NCBI GenBank assembly: GCA_030063045.1
Contig: JAQSEB010000047.1
Coordinates: 992,001-1,056,000, forward strand
Length of the DNA: 64,000 nucleotides
Direction: 5' to 3'
Source of the DNA: Pratylenchus scribneri
Lineage: Eukaryota; Nematoda; Chromadorea; Rhabditida; Pratylenchidae
Shown here: piece after piece, positions 48,101 to 59,879 of the stretch
Layout of the letters: every line of letters starts with the position of its first letter
Numbering within the stretch: the stretch's first letter is position 1
Translations under genes and position numbers: made by a program
The notes under the pieces: model-generated
Told to the model about the DNA's origin: nothing
What the model saw: only the letters and a program-made list of their open reading frames with translations
Database searches by the model: none

Positions 48101-51100
48101 TTAACGGCAAAATAGTGTAAAAAGAGAGTAAATAAAATTTAAACATTTTGATACTATTTATAAATAGCACTTTTATAAGCCCTCACAGTTAAAAATTCTA
48201 CTTAAAAATTATAAGTTTAATTTTTTCTATTTTTTAGAATGATAATATAAGTTCGGATGGAAAGTATTTTTCTTTAAAATTTTTTTATATCGAAAACATT
48301 TAAGTAGTACAGCCATTTTGTAAAGGAAATCCGCACTCCTTTCAAAATGTATATCCAGAGGTTAGCTAACATTTTAATTTGGAAATTTTTTAACTGTGGT
48401 ATCGTAATAAAATGTTAAGCCATAGATACCGCATACCGGTAAATAGTCTCACTAATTTGAGGGATGGGGGAGGCGACATAAAGAAAGCAGAGAAATCCCT
48501 CAATCCACTCAGCTTTGAACATTTTCTTCTTTCCAAACAATTTCTACACAGCGACGTTTTTTCATTGACCATTCCTCATTTTTATATAAATGAATTCATT
48601 CCTTTTTAATTTAAGGGGGAGGTGAAGTCATACATCAAAACATGCCAGATTCCGAAAACCAAGGAAATTGGCATATAATGATGGTGAACTTCATCTTCCT
48701 CTTTTCTAAAAATTTAAAATTATATTTTTGTTTAATTAAAGCATTTTTATTTAAAATTTAAATATAAAAAAGAACCAAATAAATTTTTATAAAATTTGGC
48801 TTGTTCCAAAAACAAATTCTATGACTAATTTCGACAATTCCTTTGGTGACCAATTTAAATTAAAATAATTTAAATCACTCACCGTCCATGCTATTTTCGT
48901 AAGTGATGAAATTGCGTACAAAATATTGACTTCCATCCGGGCCCCACGATTTGCCCCAACTTCCATTCAGCCTTTCCATATCCGCCACAAATTGGTTCAT
49001 TTCCTCCAACCGTTGTGGAAAACTCAAATTGCCAGGCCTATTCACAAAAACGGTGGCCATCATAAAATGTGGCACTTGGTATTTGACGCGCAATTTGTCC
49101 AGCTACAATTTTAGAACAATTTATTGGATAATTAATTAATGAAGAATTATTCTTTCCTTTTTTGAGTTTAATTAAGATGGGGCAAACTTTTAATCATAAT
49201 ACGCATAAAGATTGTCGTCTAAATTGGCAAATTCCTTAAAAAACCCGATTCATTTTCAGCCCTTTTCATTTATATAAATTATGAAAATTAATTTGCCCAA
49301 AATATATTAGTCAATCTCGCTTTTGATTTTGCTGGAAGCCTTATTTATATAACAGGGTTAGTTTGACGTTTGACCTCAAGCAAAGGTGAATCATGTGTGA
49401 ACAATTTTTGTGTGGACAAATTGATGTTGATTCGGGTGATGCCCCAAATGGAAAGGAATAAATATGCAAAATATAGGCCAATTGTGAAAAGGGCAATCGC
49501 CTTATTTGCCATCACATTCACGTAGAGTAGAATGGATTCACTGATGTAATGTTTGGTGTGCTCATGGAATTTGCTTTGTTGCCGCTGAAATCAATGGCAA
49601 AATGAATGCATAAAGAATATGGAATTGGCTTACAGTCAATGCTTGATGTTTATGGGCCAAATCTGTGCCATTTTGTGTGGACATTACTTTTCGCATACTT
49701 TCCTGCAATTCACGCCTTTCTTTCTTCTCACTGGCAATTTCATATCTGCCGACAAGGGACATTAAGCCGGCATAAAAGGTCATCTACATAAATTGGATGG
49801 AATTAATTGATTGAAAAGGAATTAAAATTGACTTGATAGAGGAATGCAACCATCATCGAGACCAGATTGCCCAAACAAAGAAGCATTATTTCGGGGGATG
49901 AAGTAAATGCGCCCATCCCATCCGCAAAAATGTTCGTCAATGTTGAAATCAGAATGGCTGGTCCAACTTCCGACAGTACCTACAAGGATATAGGGTTATT
50001 AAGTAGAACTTTTCATAAATAATTTAATTTATTTGAGGTATCAATCTTTCCTCTGATGAAATAAAAAATAAGAATCGAATTAATAAAACAAGAAGGCGAA
50101 ATTAGAGGAAAATGAGAATAACAACAAAACATTTTCCGGAAGGGAAATCTGAATAACAACAAAACATTTTCCGAACAAAATCAGAACAACAACAAAACAT
50201 TAGAATAACAACAAAACATTTTCCGAACAAAATCAGAACAACAGCAAAACATTGAAAATCAGAACAACAACAAAACATTGAAAATCAAAACAACAACAAA
50301 ACATTGAAAATCAGAACAACAACAAAACATTGAAAATCAGAATAACAACAAAACATTGAAAATCAGAATAACAACAAAACATTGAAAATCAGAACAACAA
50401 CAAAACATTGAAAATCAGAATAACAACAAAACATTGAAAATCAGAACAACAACAAAACATTGAAAATCAGAACAACAACAAAACATTGAAAATCAGAATA
50501 ACAACAAAACATTGAAAATCAGAACAACAACAAAACATTGAAAATCAGAACAACAACAAAACATTGAAATCAGAACAACAACAAAACATTGAAAATCAGA
50601 ACAACAACAAAACATTGAAAATCAGAACAACAACAAAACATTGAAAATCAGAACAACAACAAAACATTGAAAATCAGAATAACAACAAAACATTGAAAAT
50701 CAGAACAACAACAAAACATTGAAAATCAGAACAACAACAAAACATTGAAAATCAGAACAACAACAAAACATTGAAAATCAGAACAACAACAAAACATTGA
50801 AAATCAGAACAACAACAAAACATTGAAAATCAGAACAACAACAAAACATTGAAAATCAGAACAACAACAAAACATTGAAAATCAGAACAACAACAAAACA
50901 TTGAAAATCAGAACAACAACAAAACATTGAAAATCAGAACAACAACAAAACATTGAAAATCAGAACAGCAACAAAACATTGAAAATCAGAACAACAACAA
51001 AACATTGAAAATCAGAATAACAACAAAACATTGAAAATCAGAACAACAACAAAACATTGAAAATCAGAACAACAACAAAACATTGAAAATCAGAATAACA

Positions 51101-54100
51101 ACAAAACATTGAAAATCAGAACAACAACAAAACATTGAAAATCAGAACAACAACAAAACATTGAAAATCAGAACAACAACAAAACATTGAAAATCAGAAC
51201 AACAACAAAACATTGAAAATCAGAACAACAACAAAACATTGAAAATCAGAACAGCAACAAAACATTGAAAATCAGAACAACAACAAAACATTGTAAATCA
51301 GAACAGCAACAAATCATTGTAAATCAGAACAACAACAAAACATTTTCCGGATACCGTACTCTTCTCTCATTTAACCAATTAATTTCCTTTTCCTTTCATT
51401 CTAATTTTTATGCATTTTTTCAGAAGTATATATTACTTCTTTTTTTCTTAATAATTTGCACATTCTCAGCCCTCAATGTTTAGAGTTTAAAAATCAGCTG
51501 ATATACCATTTAATCAAATAAAAGAATGTCACGTAAATATTTATTTGAATATATTAAAAGGAAAACTTGCCTGCGAAATTCGATATCCCACATTTGAATT
51601 CTTTCGATTTGGTTGCTGCCTACAATGCTTGATCACTCGTTGCCATTCATGGATCATCAAATAGGAGGAATCAACGCCAATGGACAAAACCAAAAATGGG
51701 ATGACGCAGAGGATGGAGGCAAATCGCATTCCAAAAATGAACATAAAGCCAAGTGCAGTGGCACAGGACATGAATGGGAGGACACAGGCGGCCATGGCCA
51801 AAAAAATCTGACATGAATTTATATTTAATAGGGTAAAATGCTCCTTTGGGACCTTTGGTGGACTGTGTTGATGCATATAAAGTGCCCGAATGAGGACGGA
51901 ACATATGGCACAAAGCATCATGACGATAAAACCAACAGTCAAATATGGGAGCATGGAGAGGCCGGCTGCCACCATTTCATCCTCCACATATGTATTCGAT
52001 AGAACATACAATTTTAGGCGATCCGATTTATATTCTCTAAAACAAAATAAAAATTAATTGGCATATTTATTACAAATAATTGTTTAAGAAATTAATCAAT
52101 TAGAGAGGTAGTCCTTTATTTGATCCATTTTCTTCAAAAATTGCCTTATAAGGGACGATCTACTTTCTCAAGTAAAGGAAGAGAAAATTTCCTCCGCTTC
52201 CATTAAGTACCGTATTCTCTCTTCTTCTTGTTAGGAAAATTTTTGCCCTGCCCCAGGCTTCACTCAATTTCTAAAAGAAGGAAGATTTGTGTTTTGTGAT
52301 TCCCTCACATATCGTATTCCCTCTTTTTCATTCCCAAAGACATATGATTGATTATTAACAAAGAGCAAAGAGGCTCATTTCTGTTCTCCCATTGCAATTT
52401 TATTTTTATTATGTTTATTATGTGTAAATTTTTTAGATGGCATATTTGCTTTAAATGTTGTAATTATAGATAATTTATCAATTATAATTCTCTAATGATT
52501 GTGGCAATTTTTCTATTTAATTTCAATTTTCCATAATCCCTTCCATACCTTTCAAATCGTTCCACCATCGCTTTTTCGTAAGCCTTGACCATTTCACTGG
52601 TCCAGCCAACTTCATGTTCGGCTCGGAATTGAAATACAATCATTTTCACCTAAAAATATCTCAAAATTATCAATTTAAATTCAAAATAATATTTTATTTT
52701 CAAATTCCAAATAAAACCAATTCTTGCCGAATATTTTTTATTTTCCAATATTTTTTAATTATTTTTATAAACAAATTATTAGCCCCCTTCAATCTTTATT
52801 GAAATATTTATTTTCTGATCAAGATCCCTCTTCTACAATTGACCTTGATTTTTGATTTTGATCATTCACTAAAATTACATCCAATTACATTTTGTTTTAA
52901 TTGATTCGATTTGTTTGTTTTTATTTTCGTTTTTTTAAGTCACATTTTTAATGGCATTAGAATTGATTGGAAAAGAGGGAAAAAAATATTGTGACTTTGG
53001 GAATTTTTGGTACAAATTATTAGGCTTATTCAAATCCGGTTTCGTTTTGAGAAAATCAATGGAAAAAACAAAATTGAGAATTTTTGTCCTTTAAAACTGA
53101 AAATAGGAGAAACCGAAAATCGAAATCCGACATTGTTCAAAAACCGAAAAACCGGGTTTTAAATCGACATTTTTGTAAAATTTATTTTAAACGATCCTAA
53201 AAATTATCCGATTAAGGGTTTTTTTTCGCACCTCTCGCAAATTTGTGACCCTTCTTTGTTGGCTTAATGATGCCACATCAGTAGTCAATCCCCCATCATC
53301 GGTGGTGCCATTTTTGGTGCTGAACAATTCAGTGCCATTCATTCCAATAGTATCTTCTTCAATTGGTTCATCCTTTTGTACACTCAGCAATGCCTCTGTC
53401 AAATTGAATTGGCTGTCCGGGGCAAATTGTTGTTGGCTGCTGGAATCATTGTACAAATCGATGCCGAAAAAACTTTGCTACAAAATTTGAGAAACAAATA
53501 AAGTTAAATGGCATTTAAGGCGGGATGCCCTAAAATGTCCGAAAAACAAAATATTAAAAAAACCATTTAAATTTTAAAATGCTCTAAAATGCCCGAAAAC
53601 ATGCCTGTAAAGTGATGGCGCGACCAAAAATGTTGGCAATTGGATAGTCCAAATTGATTCGACTATTTTTGGGTTGTCCAGCTTTCAACAATTCATTTTG
53701 TACTTTGAAACCATTCTATGAAAGTAAATTCATTGGGGATTGATTTACCCTTTAAACATACATAGAATGCCCGGACTGGGTCATTTACTTTGCAAAAACT
53801 TCGACAAAATTGGCCAAAACTTCTGCCTCCATCCTTGTTTGTTGAAGACATTCCCAATGTCACATTCTCGTTTGCAAGATTCAAAACCTTCAATGCAAAG
53901 AATTATTAAATAATTTTCGGAAAGGTTATTGAGAAAGTATTAAATTTTTGAGACCATTAACTTGGTTCATTGAAGAAAATTAGGCCAAAATTTGGTTCTA
54001 AATTCCTTGGCCCAAATCCGAGTAGGACCAAATAAAATTTTGTCCACAAATTGGATTAAATTGTCTCCATCTTTTAATTTTTTTGCATATTAGAGCACAT

Positions 54101-55786
54101 AAATTCGATCCCTTAGCCTAAATTTTGGCTAAAATTTTTGCCCACAAATTCTACCAAAATTTAATTTGCCTAAATATAATTTAGTAACAAATTAAATTAT
54201 AAATTGTCTTCTCAAAATATTTTTTATAAATTTTTCCATATAGATTGTTCAATTTTTGTGCCATAAGAATGGCTTCCTAAACAAAAAAATTGGGCCAAAA
54301 TTTGGTCTACGTTCCTTACAAACTGAACTCACTCAAATATAATTTTGACTATAAATTAAATTAATGAATTGTATAATCCATATTTTAGTGGTACTTCAAT
54401 TGTTTCATGAAGGTATTCCTCGCGAAGCATATTGCCATCATCTTTGGCCAGCGCAAACAAATAAACCGCAATGCTGGGCCCATCCTTGGAGAAGAATTCC
54501 TGGTAACGGGTGAATTCGATGCGGGCACGTGCCCCAAATGGGGAATAGCCGGTTATGTCATTTTGTTGACTTCACAATCACAAATTTTGGATTAATTTTA
54601 TGATATGAGGACTTACGGTGTTTTCAGGACGAAGATTCTGTCAAAATGAAAGAGGGAAAAATTAATAAATTTGCTTAAGGCAAAATTGAATAAATGATCA
54701 ATTATTTAACAGACTATTTTTAGATTTTTCCCTTTAACATGTTAATTAAATATATATCATAAAAACTCGTATTAAAATCCCATCTGTAATAATTCCACAG
54801 TCTCAATTTTGAGGACGCATAGCTCCTAGCAGAGTGAACTTTATAAAATTATTTTTTTAATTCTTTAAAGTTTACAAAATTTGCAATAATTTGTTCAAGA
54901 ATGTCAACAAATTAAGGAATTTAGAACCCAAATTTCTCATTTTTTGAGGTCAGATTGAAAAATAATTCCCAAGATGTTTTGAAAAAACATTTACGGAAAT
55001 TGATTTGGTAAATGATTAAATTAAGGCGAATTTATCACTAGAATAAAAGTTAAAGCACTCTTTTTATTATCTAAAATTTCTTTTAATATCCTAAAATCTT
55101 TTTAATATCCCAAGGGGTATTATTTCTAACCCACTAAAAATTAAGAAAATTGGGAGTTTAAGCCATTAATTTTTGGACATTTCTGAACAAATTATAGCGA
55201 ATTATTTTATAGAGCTTTAGAAGAGAAATAAAAAATGCAAAAAATTTTGTAAAGTGACCCTGCCATGAACTATGAATCCTCAAGTCGAGGCTATAGGAAG
55301 TACGGTAATTCTAAATACAGTAAATGCACCTACAGGCCAATAAGGCTGATCAAAAGGCAAAGGCCCATTGCCTGCCAATCATGGTCCGCAATGAAATAGC
55401 CCCAACGGCGATAGCATCGAATGATGAAAATTACGAATCTGGGCATTGGTTCGCCCGGCTGCTCCATTAAGAGGTCAATGGAACGCTGGAAAAATAGATT
55501 CATTCAATAATTCATAGCAATGGCATAAAAAGGAAATGTGCCATTCAAATGAATTCTTCACCTGGCCAACGAGAATGGAACTTCGCCTTCGTTCGGAGAA
55601 TGTTCGCCCGGCGACTTGATGGCTTTGACCAGCGGCCCTTTGCCGTAAAGCCGGTGGTAATGGCGAAGCGGAACGCCCCGCGGCGGATCCGGCTGGCATT
55701 GTGCCGGCCCGTACCGAAAATATTGATTGGGGTTGGGGCTGATGAGAGGATGGATTGGGTGGTGAAGGACCGGGATCGGCCGACAT
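45102..55786 (-). CDS. Patched-related (PTR) sterol-sensing-domain membrane protein 2
   Basis: Twenty-two exons join in phase to 1160 residues: 55562-55786, 55334-55485, 54617-54637, 54395-54569, 53762-53887, 53605-53715, 53232-53477, 52549-52649, 51853-52036, 51571-51807, 49833-49979, 49634-49783, 49375-49584, 48883-49102, 47650-47830, 47491-47604, 46939-47038, 46754-46894, 46632-46704, 45720-45757, 45255-45673, 45102-45213. Homologous to PTR gene 1 throughout: YRRWGYFIADHDWQAMGLCL, NDITGYSPFGARARIE, sterol-sensing block with [57 protein letters not shown]. Longer than its neighbour because of a 75-residue Pro-rich N-terminus and a Lys/Gly/Glu-rich C-tail. Exon 3 is a 21-nt micro-exon. Introns 6 and 10 are GC-AG. 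The TM4 Asp pair is Asp-Ser, which may affect transport. The role is inferred from the family only. Confidence 0.93.
46130..46430. repeat. Two tandem diverged repeats of about 175 bp (PTR2 intron 19)
   Basis: Both units hold GAAATTTTGCATTTTATKGG, then TATTTTT..AAAATTTTTA, then AATTCATAACTAAAAAA, starting near 46155 and 46320. AT-rich and non-coding. A family H stretch lies just to the left (45900-46090). Confidence 0.6.
47105..47405. repeat. Foldback element, family A copy 9 (PTR2 intron 16)
   Basis: Left arm near TATATATCATTCGAAATCTC and CATCCTCTAAAAG; right arm GGAATTTTTAAATGATATAT and TTGTTGAGCTATGACCAAAA. More diverged than the other copies. Confidence 0.65.
50105..51350 (+). repeat. Minisatellite array 3, 26-bp unit, in PTR2 intron 10
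   Basis: About 45 copies of AAAACATTGAAAATCAGAAC followed by AACAAC. The first and last units keep the longer CATTTTCCGGAAG/CATTTTCCGGATACC form of arrays 1 and 2, so this array looks like a shortened derivative of the same unit that has spread by unequal exchange. It lies wholly in the intron 49980-51570 between PTR2 exons 10 and 11. Confidence 0.93.
52180..52335. repeat. Family G element (PTR2 intron 8)
   Basis: Two related halves: AAGTACCGTATTCTCTCTTC and CACATATCGTATTCCCTCTT, with GGAAGA-rich and CCTGCCCCAGGC text between. Compare 40730-40930 and 43915-44105. Confidence 0.4.
54770..55320. repeat. Two family F elements, head to head (PTR2 intron 2)
   Basis: One about 54770-54980 (CTCGTATTAAAATCCCATCT ... 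CAATTTTGAGGACGCATAG ... TGTTCAAGAATGTC, inverted sense), one about 55090-55320 (AAGGGGTATTATTTCTAACC, TTTTTGGACATTTCTGAACA, GACCCTGCCATGAACTATGA, then AAGTACGGTAATTC). Confidence 0.5.
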
Positions 55787-57035
55787 AATTTTTAAGGCTT
55801 AAAAATGTTAAACGGGAAATTAATTTTTCGCCAAATTTAAAGCAAAGGCACTAAATTCTCGAATAAAATGTCCAAAATAATTATCCTTTAAATATAGCAC
55901 AAATTTTAAACAAATTTTAAATAGCAAAAAATCAAAAAAATTTCGGTAAATTTGGCGAATATTTTTTGCCTAATAAAAATTGACGACATTGCGCGTTAAT
56001 ATATTTTCCTGTGTCACTAAAAAATGTGACATTCAGTCAAAAACAATCTGTGATCATTGTCATTGGAACGAAATAATCGTTCATTTTTGAAAGGGGAATA
56101 TTGGGGCAGAAATTGATGAATTAATTGGCAAAAATATGCCTAATTAAATAAGTATTGCTCTCTTTATTTGATCTATTTGGTAATAAGCTTAATAAGATCA
56201 AAGCATTGGACAAGAGTTTTGACTTATTTAGGGTTTATTAATTTTAAAAATGGAAAAAATGGAAATTTGTCATTTGCTCGCATCTCTTTAAAAAAAATCA
56301 AATTCTAGGCCTTCATTTAATGTTTCTGCCTTAAAATCGCACTGGACTAAATAGTATATTTTCCATTCCAAATTGAATTTTCACTATTTCTATCCTTTTA
56401 ATTAGAGTTGATCAAAGTCGATTTCTGTTTCAGATCAGAAAATTGACGAAATAATAAAAAGAAATTGAGAATTTTTGCCCAAATTAATCTAGGGATATTA
56501 TATAAGAAACCCAAACCAAAACCAGCATTTTTAAAAGCCAAAACTCGTATTTTACGAAAATTATAGTATAAAACCAATTTTGATCAGCTCTATTTTAAAG
56601 ATTACATAATCATGGATATGGATAATAAAAAAGCAAATTTGAGCATTTTTGAATGCCATTTCTCGGGGGTTTCATCCTAAAAGCCAAAAATGGGAAGGGG
56701 GTGGTTTGATCAATGTTATATTTGCTTTCGACAGCATTCTTTCATTCGTTCGTTCTCCCCTCTTTTGCGCGTCCAAACGTCAAATCGATTTTGCGCATAA
56801 AAATGCCCCGGGGAAATGCGCGAAACTTGAAAAGCGGGGGAGGTGGAGGAAAAGGCGGCGAAGGGCCACCAAAATATTTATTATATAAAGCAACCAACCG
56901 ATCGACGATGGACTTCATGCAGTGAGGGGAAAGTCGTGTGAAAGTCAATTGATGAAGGAAAGGGGATAATCAAAGGAAAACATTGCCACCCCGGCGGCAT
57001 AAACATAAACGGGTGTAGGCGGAGGGGGAATTAAC
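55787..57035. other. Intergenic upstream of PTR gene 2
   Basis: AT-rich near the gene; 56649-56925 is purine-rich with open frames in both directions but no supported exon. Confidence 0.35.
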
Positions 57036-57039
57036 GCAA

Positions 57040-57545
57040 AATTGACCCCAAAATTGATGATCTAATGATTGCCTAATCTTCTTGATCGGACTACTAAACA
57101 TGGAATGAGATTTGAATGTTTTCCTTATAAGGTAAATGACATATTGTTGATCAACAAAATCAAATGAATGATTGACGTCCATCTCTACATATTTGGAATT
57201 GGAATGAAAGAAATTACTAATTACATAATAGTCTTTTGATCGGACTACCAAACATGAAAATGTATTGTATGATTTGGGTTATTATTGAATACTCTCTTAA
57301 TGTAAATGATAGATTTAGATTGTTTCTTAATTATCCAATCAAATGAATATACCTCGGGGGGCATAAACAGATTTACCCGAAAATTGATAATAAAATATCC
57401 AATCTTTCGATTGAACCACCTAATATGAGATGCAAATGGATTGAAATAATTTGAATGATTGTTTTCTTTAGGTTTTGTTGATTATCCAACCAATCAAATG
57501 AATGAATGATTGCCATCTCTATTCGGAATGGAATGCCCTTTTACG
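57040..57545. repeat. Three degenerate repeats of about 170 bp
   Basis: Units beginning near 57075, 57230 and 57395. Each has a form of CTTGATCGGACTACTAAACA followed by TGAGAT/TGAAAATG text, a run around TTTGAATG/TAAATGA, and TTGATYATCCAAYCAATCAA. The last unit ends in the shared CCATCTCTAtTcGGAATGG that also ends the first. No gene. Confidence 0.6.
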
Positions 57546-58820
57546 CCTTCGCACATCCCTCTAGGGAAAATATTCACAGTCTCGACCCGAAAATATATCG
57601 GAAATGGAATGGGATAGGGAAATTGTGCGCGATAGGAATGGGGGAGGAGAGGGAAATGCAATTAGAAAATATATATAATTTTGTGGAGAAAGCAACGGCC
57701 AACAATTTGAAGACGAAAAGTTGGGGGAGGGGGTGGTGGGGGCAAATTAATTGAGCGAGAAAATGCGCGGAAAGAGAGAGGCGAAAATGTGGCCTCCCCC
57801 TTCATAGACTACTTCTTCAATTCGAAAGGAAAGGAGGCATCAAACAGGTTGTACACCCAAACAGTAGTAGCATACATAGACGACCGCGCAATTTTTTTTG
57901 TGGGGGCCAAAAGGTTGGTTGTGATTGTGAGAAAAGGGGGCCAAAACATTGCGGGGCGCACATTTTGCTACTGCTCTACCGTGAAGGTGGGGGCAAATGG
58001 TCTTTTTCGCCCCCCCCCCCCCCAAAATTTTATATTGCCCTCTTTGTTCAATAGTAGGTAGGAGGTTCAATGGGCCGAAAAAGACCGAAAATGCTTTGGC
58101 CCAAAAGACGGGAATGATGGGCTACTAGAAAGAGGAGGACAAATCGTTCTCGCCTCCTTCCTTCCCCAATGATCAATGAAAAATATATATGGCCAAAAAG
58201 GAGAAACCGGTGAACAGGACAAATCGTTCAGCAGTTTTAAATGTAATTGAGAATGGAGTGGCCAAGGAAATATCGCATTGATTCGATGGGTTCATTCCAA
58301 TGCCTCACTCAACTCAAGAGCCAGGCGCACAAACCATCTCTACCTATTCAAAACACACTTTTCGAAGAGTTCAAAATATTAAGTACTAAGCTTTCTCCAT
58401 TAAACTTATTTTTTACCTATTTGACCTGGATGCCCATTTTAGTGGATAAAATGAAGTAAAAATAAATGTGGGATTTGGTCAAGAATTGGATGAATGCAAT
58501 GAATTGAACAGGCGGAAAATGAACTGCTCCAGAAAATGGGGTTCAAAAAGAGATGTTCGCCAAAAAGCGACTTTTTAGCGAATACACGAAAAGGAAAGAG
58601 GGGGATTAATTAAAGGAAAATTGAAGGAGGAAAAATGACAGTCGAGATATTCGTTGATTTTATATTGAAAATTCCTGATAATTTTTTTCCAAAAAAAAAT
58701 GAATGAATTTTCCTTTTACCATCCATTTAATATTTTATTCAAAAAATGATAATTAATTTGTCAAAAATATGGAAAATTTTGGGAATAAATCATTGCAAAA
58801 AATGTTGAAAATTATGTCAA
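57546..58820. other. Intergenic, low-complexity
   Basis: 3' flank of the micropeptide gene. Holds a C run of about 15 at 58008-58023 and G/A-rich tracts (57640-57790). No gene recognised. Confidence 0.4.
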
Positions 58821-59129
58821 TTAAACGAAGAATTCTCGTTGAATTTTGCCTCCGGGTTCTCGCTCCAAACTTGGGCCCAATTCATAGCTGGACTGGTCAC
58901 CGCTTTTTTGCCTGAATTAATGGATAAATTTATATTTGAAGTGAAAAATTGATTAATTAATTTAATTTAATTGTCATTCTAATTTAAAATTATGGCCTAA
59001 AACATTCGAGTATTGGCACAGGGATGACCTGCAATAGCAAAAAGCGATTAGCAGGACGAGAAAGGCGGTGGAGAGGAGAAAAACGAGTACAAATGGCTGC
59101 TGAAAGCCGAGCAGAAGCCGATCCAACAT
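58821..59129 (-). CDS. 63-residue single-pass membrane micropeptide
   Basis: Two exons join in phase: 59029-59129 and 58821-58911, too short to stand out as a single reading frame. The product begins MLDRLLLGFQQPF, then has one membrane segment (VLVFLLSTAFLVLLIAFCYC) and a polar tail (QKSGDQSSYELGPSLEREPG...QREFFV). The donor is AG|GTCATC, the acceptor TTAATTCAG, the intron 117 nt. No signal-peptide cleavage site is evident, so it is probably membrane-anchored with the tail in the cytosol. A membrane-proximal Cys pair (CYC) could be palmitoylated. I do not recognise a family; small integral membrane proteins of this size often regulate larger membrane complexes, which is inference only. Without splicing the frame runs 17 more residues past the donor, a weak alternative. 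Confidence 0.6.
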
Positions 59130-59824
59130 TCGGATTTATGTAGATGATGATGCGGAATTAAAATTTGGATGAAATTGGTGAGGGAAAGGAATACGGAAAA
59201 TTATACATTTGCTAAATTTTAAGGAAATTAGTGGGATATAATAAGCAACCTTGGCAACGGAGTCATATTTGAGTTATGAGAATGGCTGACAATTAAGGCT
59301 TGAGGGGAAAATAAATAAATATTGTTGACGATGATGACTTATTTATAATTAATGTTTTTAGAGAGTGGGGGAATGGATAATGGGATTGGACTCAAATATT
59401 TGGAAGATAAATGCTATAAAAATTTTATGACTGCCACTTTTATACCATCATTCTTTCAATTTTCGTGTCCATTTCCATTTATGGAGGAATATGTGTTCAT
59501 TTCTCTTATGAAAATTCCTTCATAAATGACAAGGCTAATTTAAAATGTTGGGCTATATGGGATATGGGCATGTGAGTTGGAATGTGGAATGCTAAAATAA
59601 ATATATTCGAGAGGGATTCTCATTAGCTAATGAAGCCAAAAATTGGGGAAAGAGATGATTGAGAAAAGGAACGTGAAGGGAAAAAATGCGCAAACAAATG
59701 AAAATTGTAGGGGGAAAAGCCCCCAAGGAATGTGCGAACTTTGGTCAAATTGGCAAAATGCTTAGAGCTAATCTATGATAAATATTTTTGGAATGATATT
59801 GGCAAAAGAAGCTGGCTAACTAGA
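59130..59824. other. Intergenic upstream of the micropeptide gene
   Basis: AT-rich; no coding or repeat structure recognised. Confidence 0.35.
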
Positions 59825-59879
59825 AATTTGTTCTTCCAGTGTAACACAAAATAGGTCGAATTATTTAAATAAAAATAGA

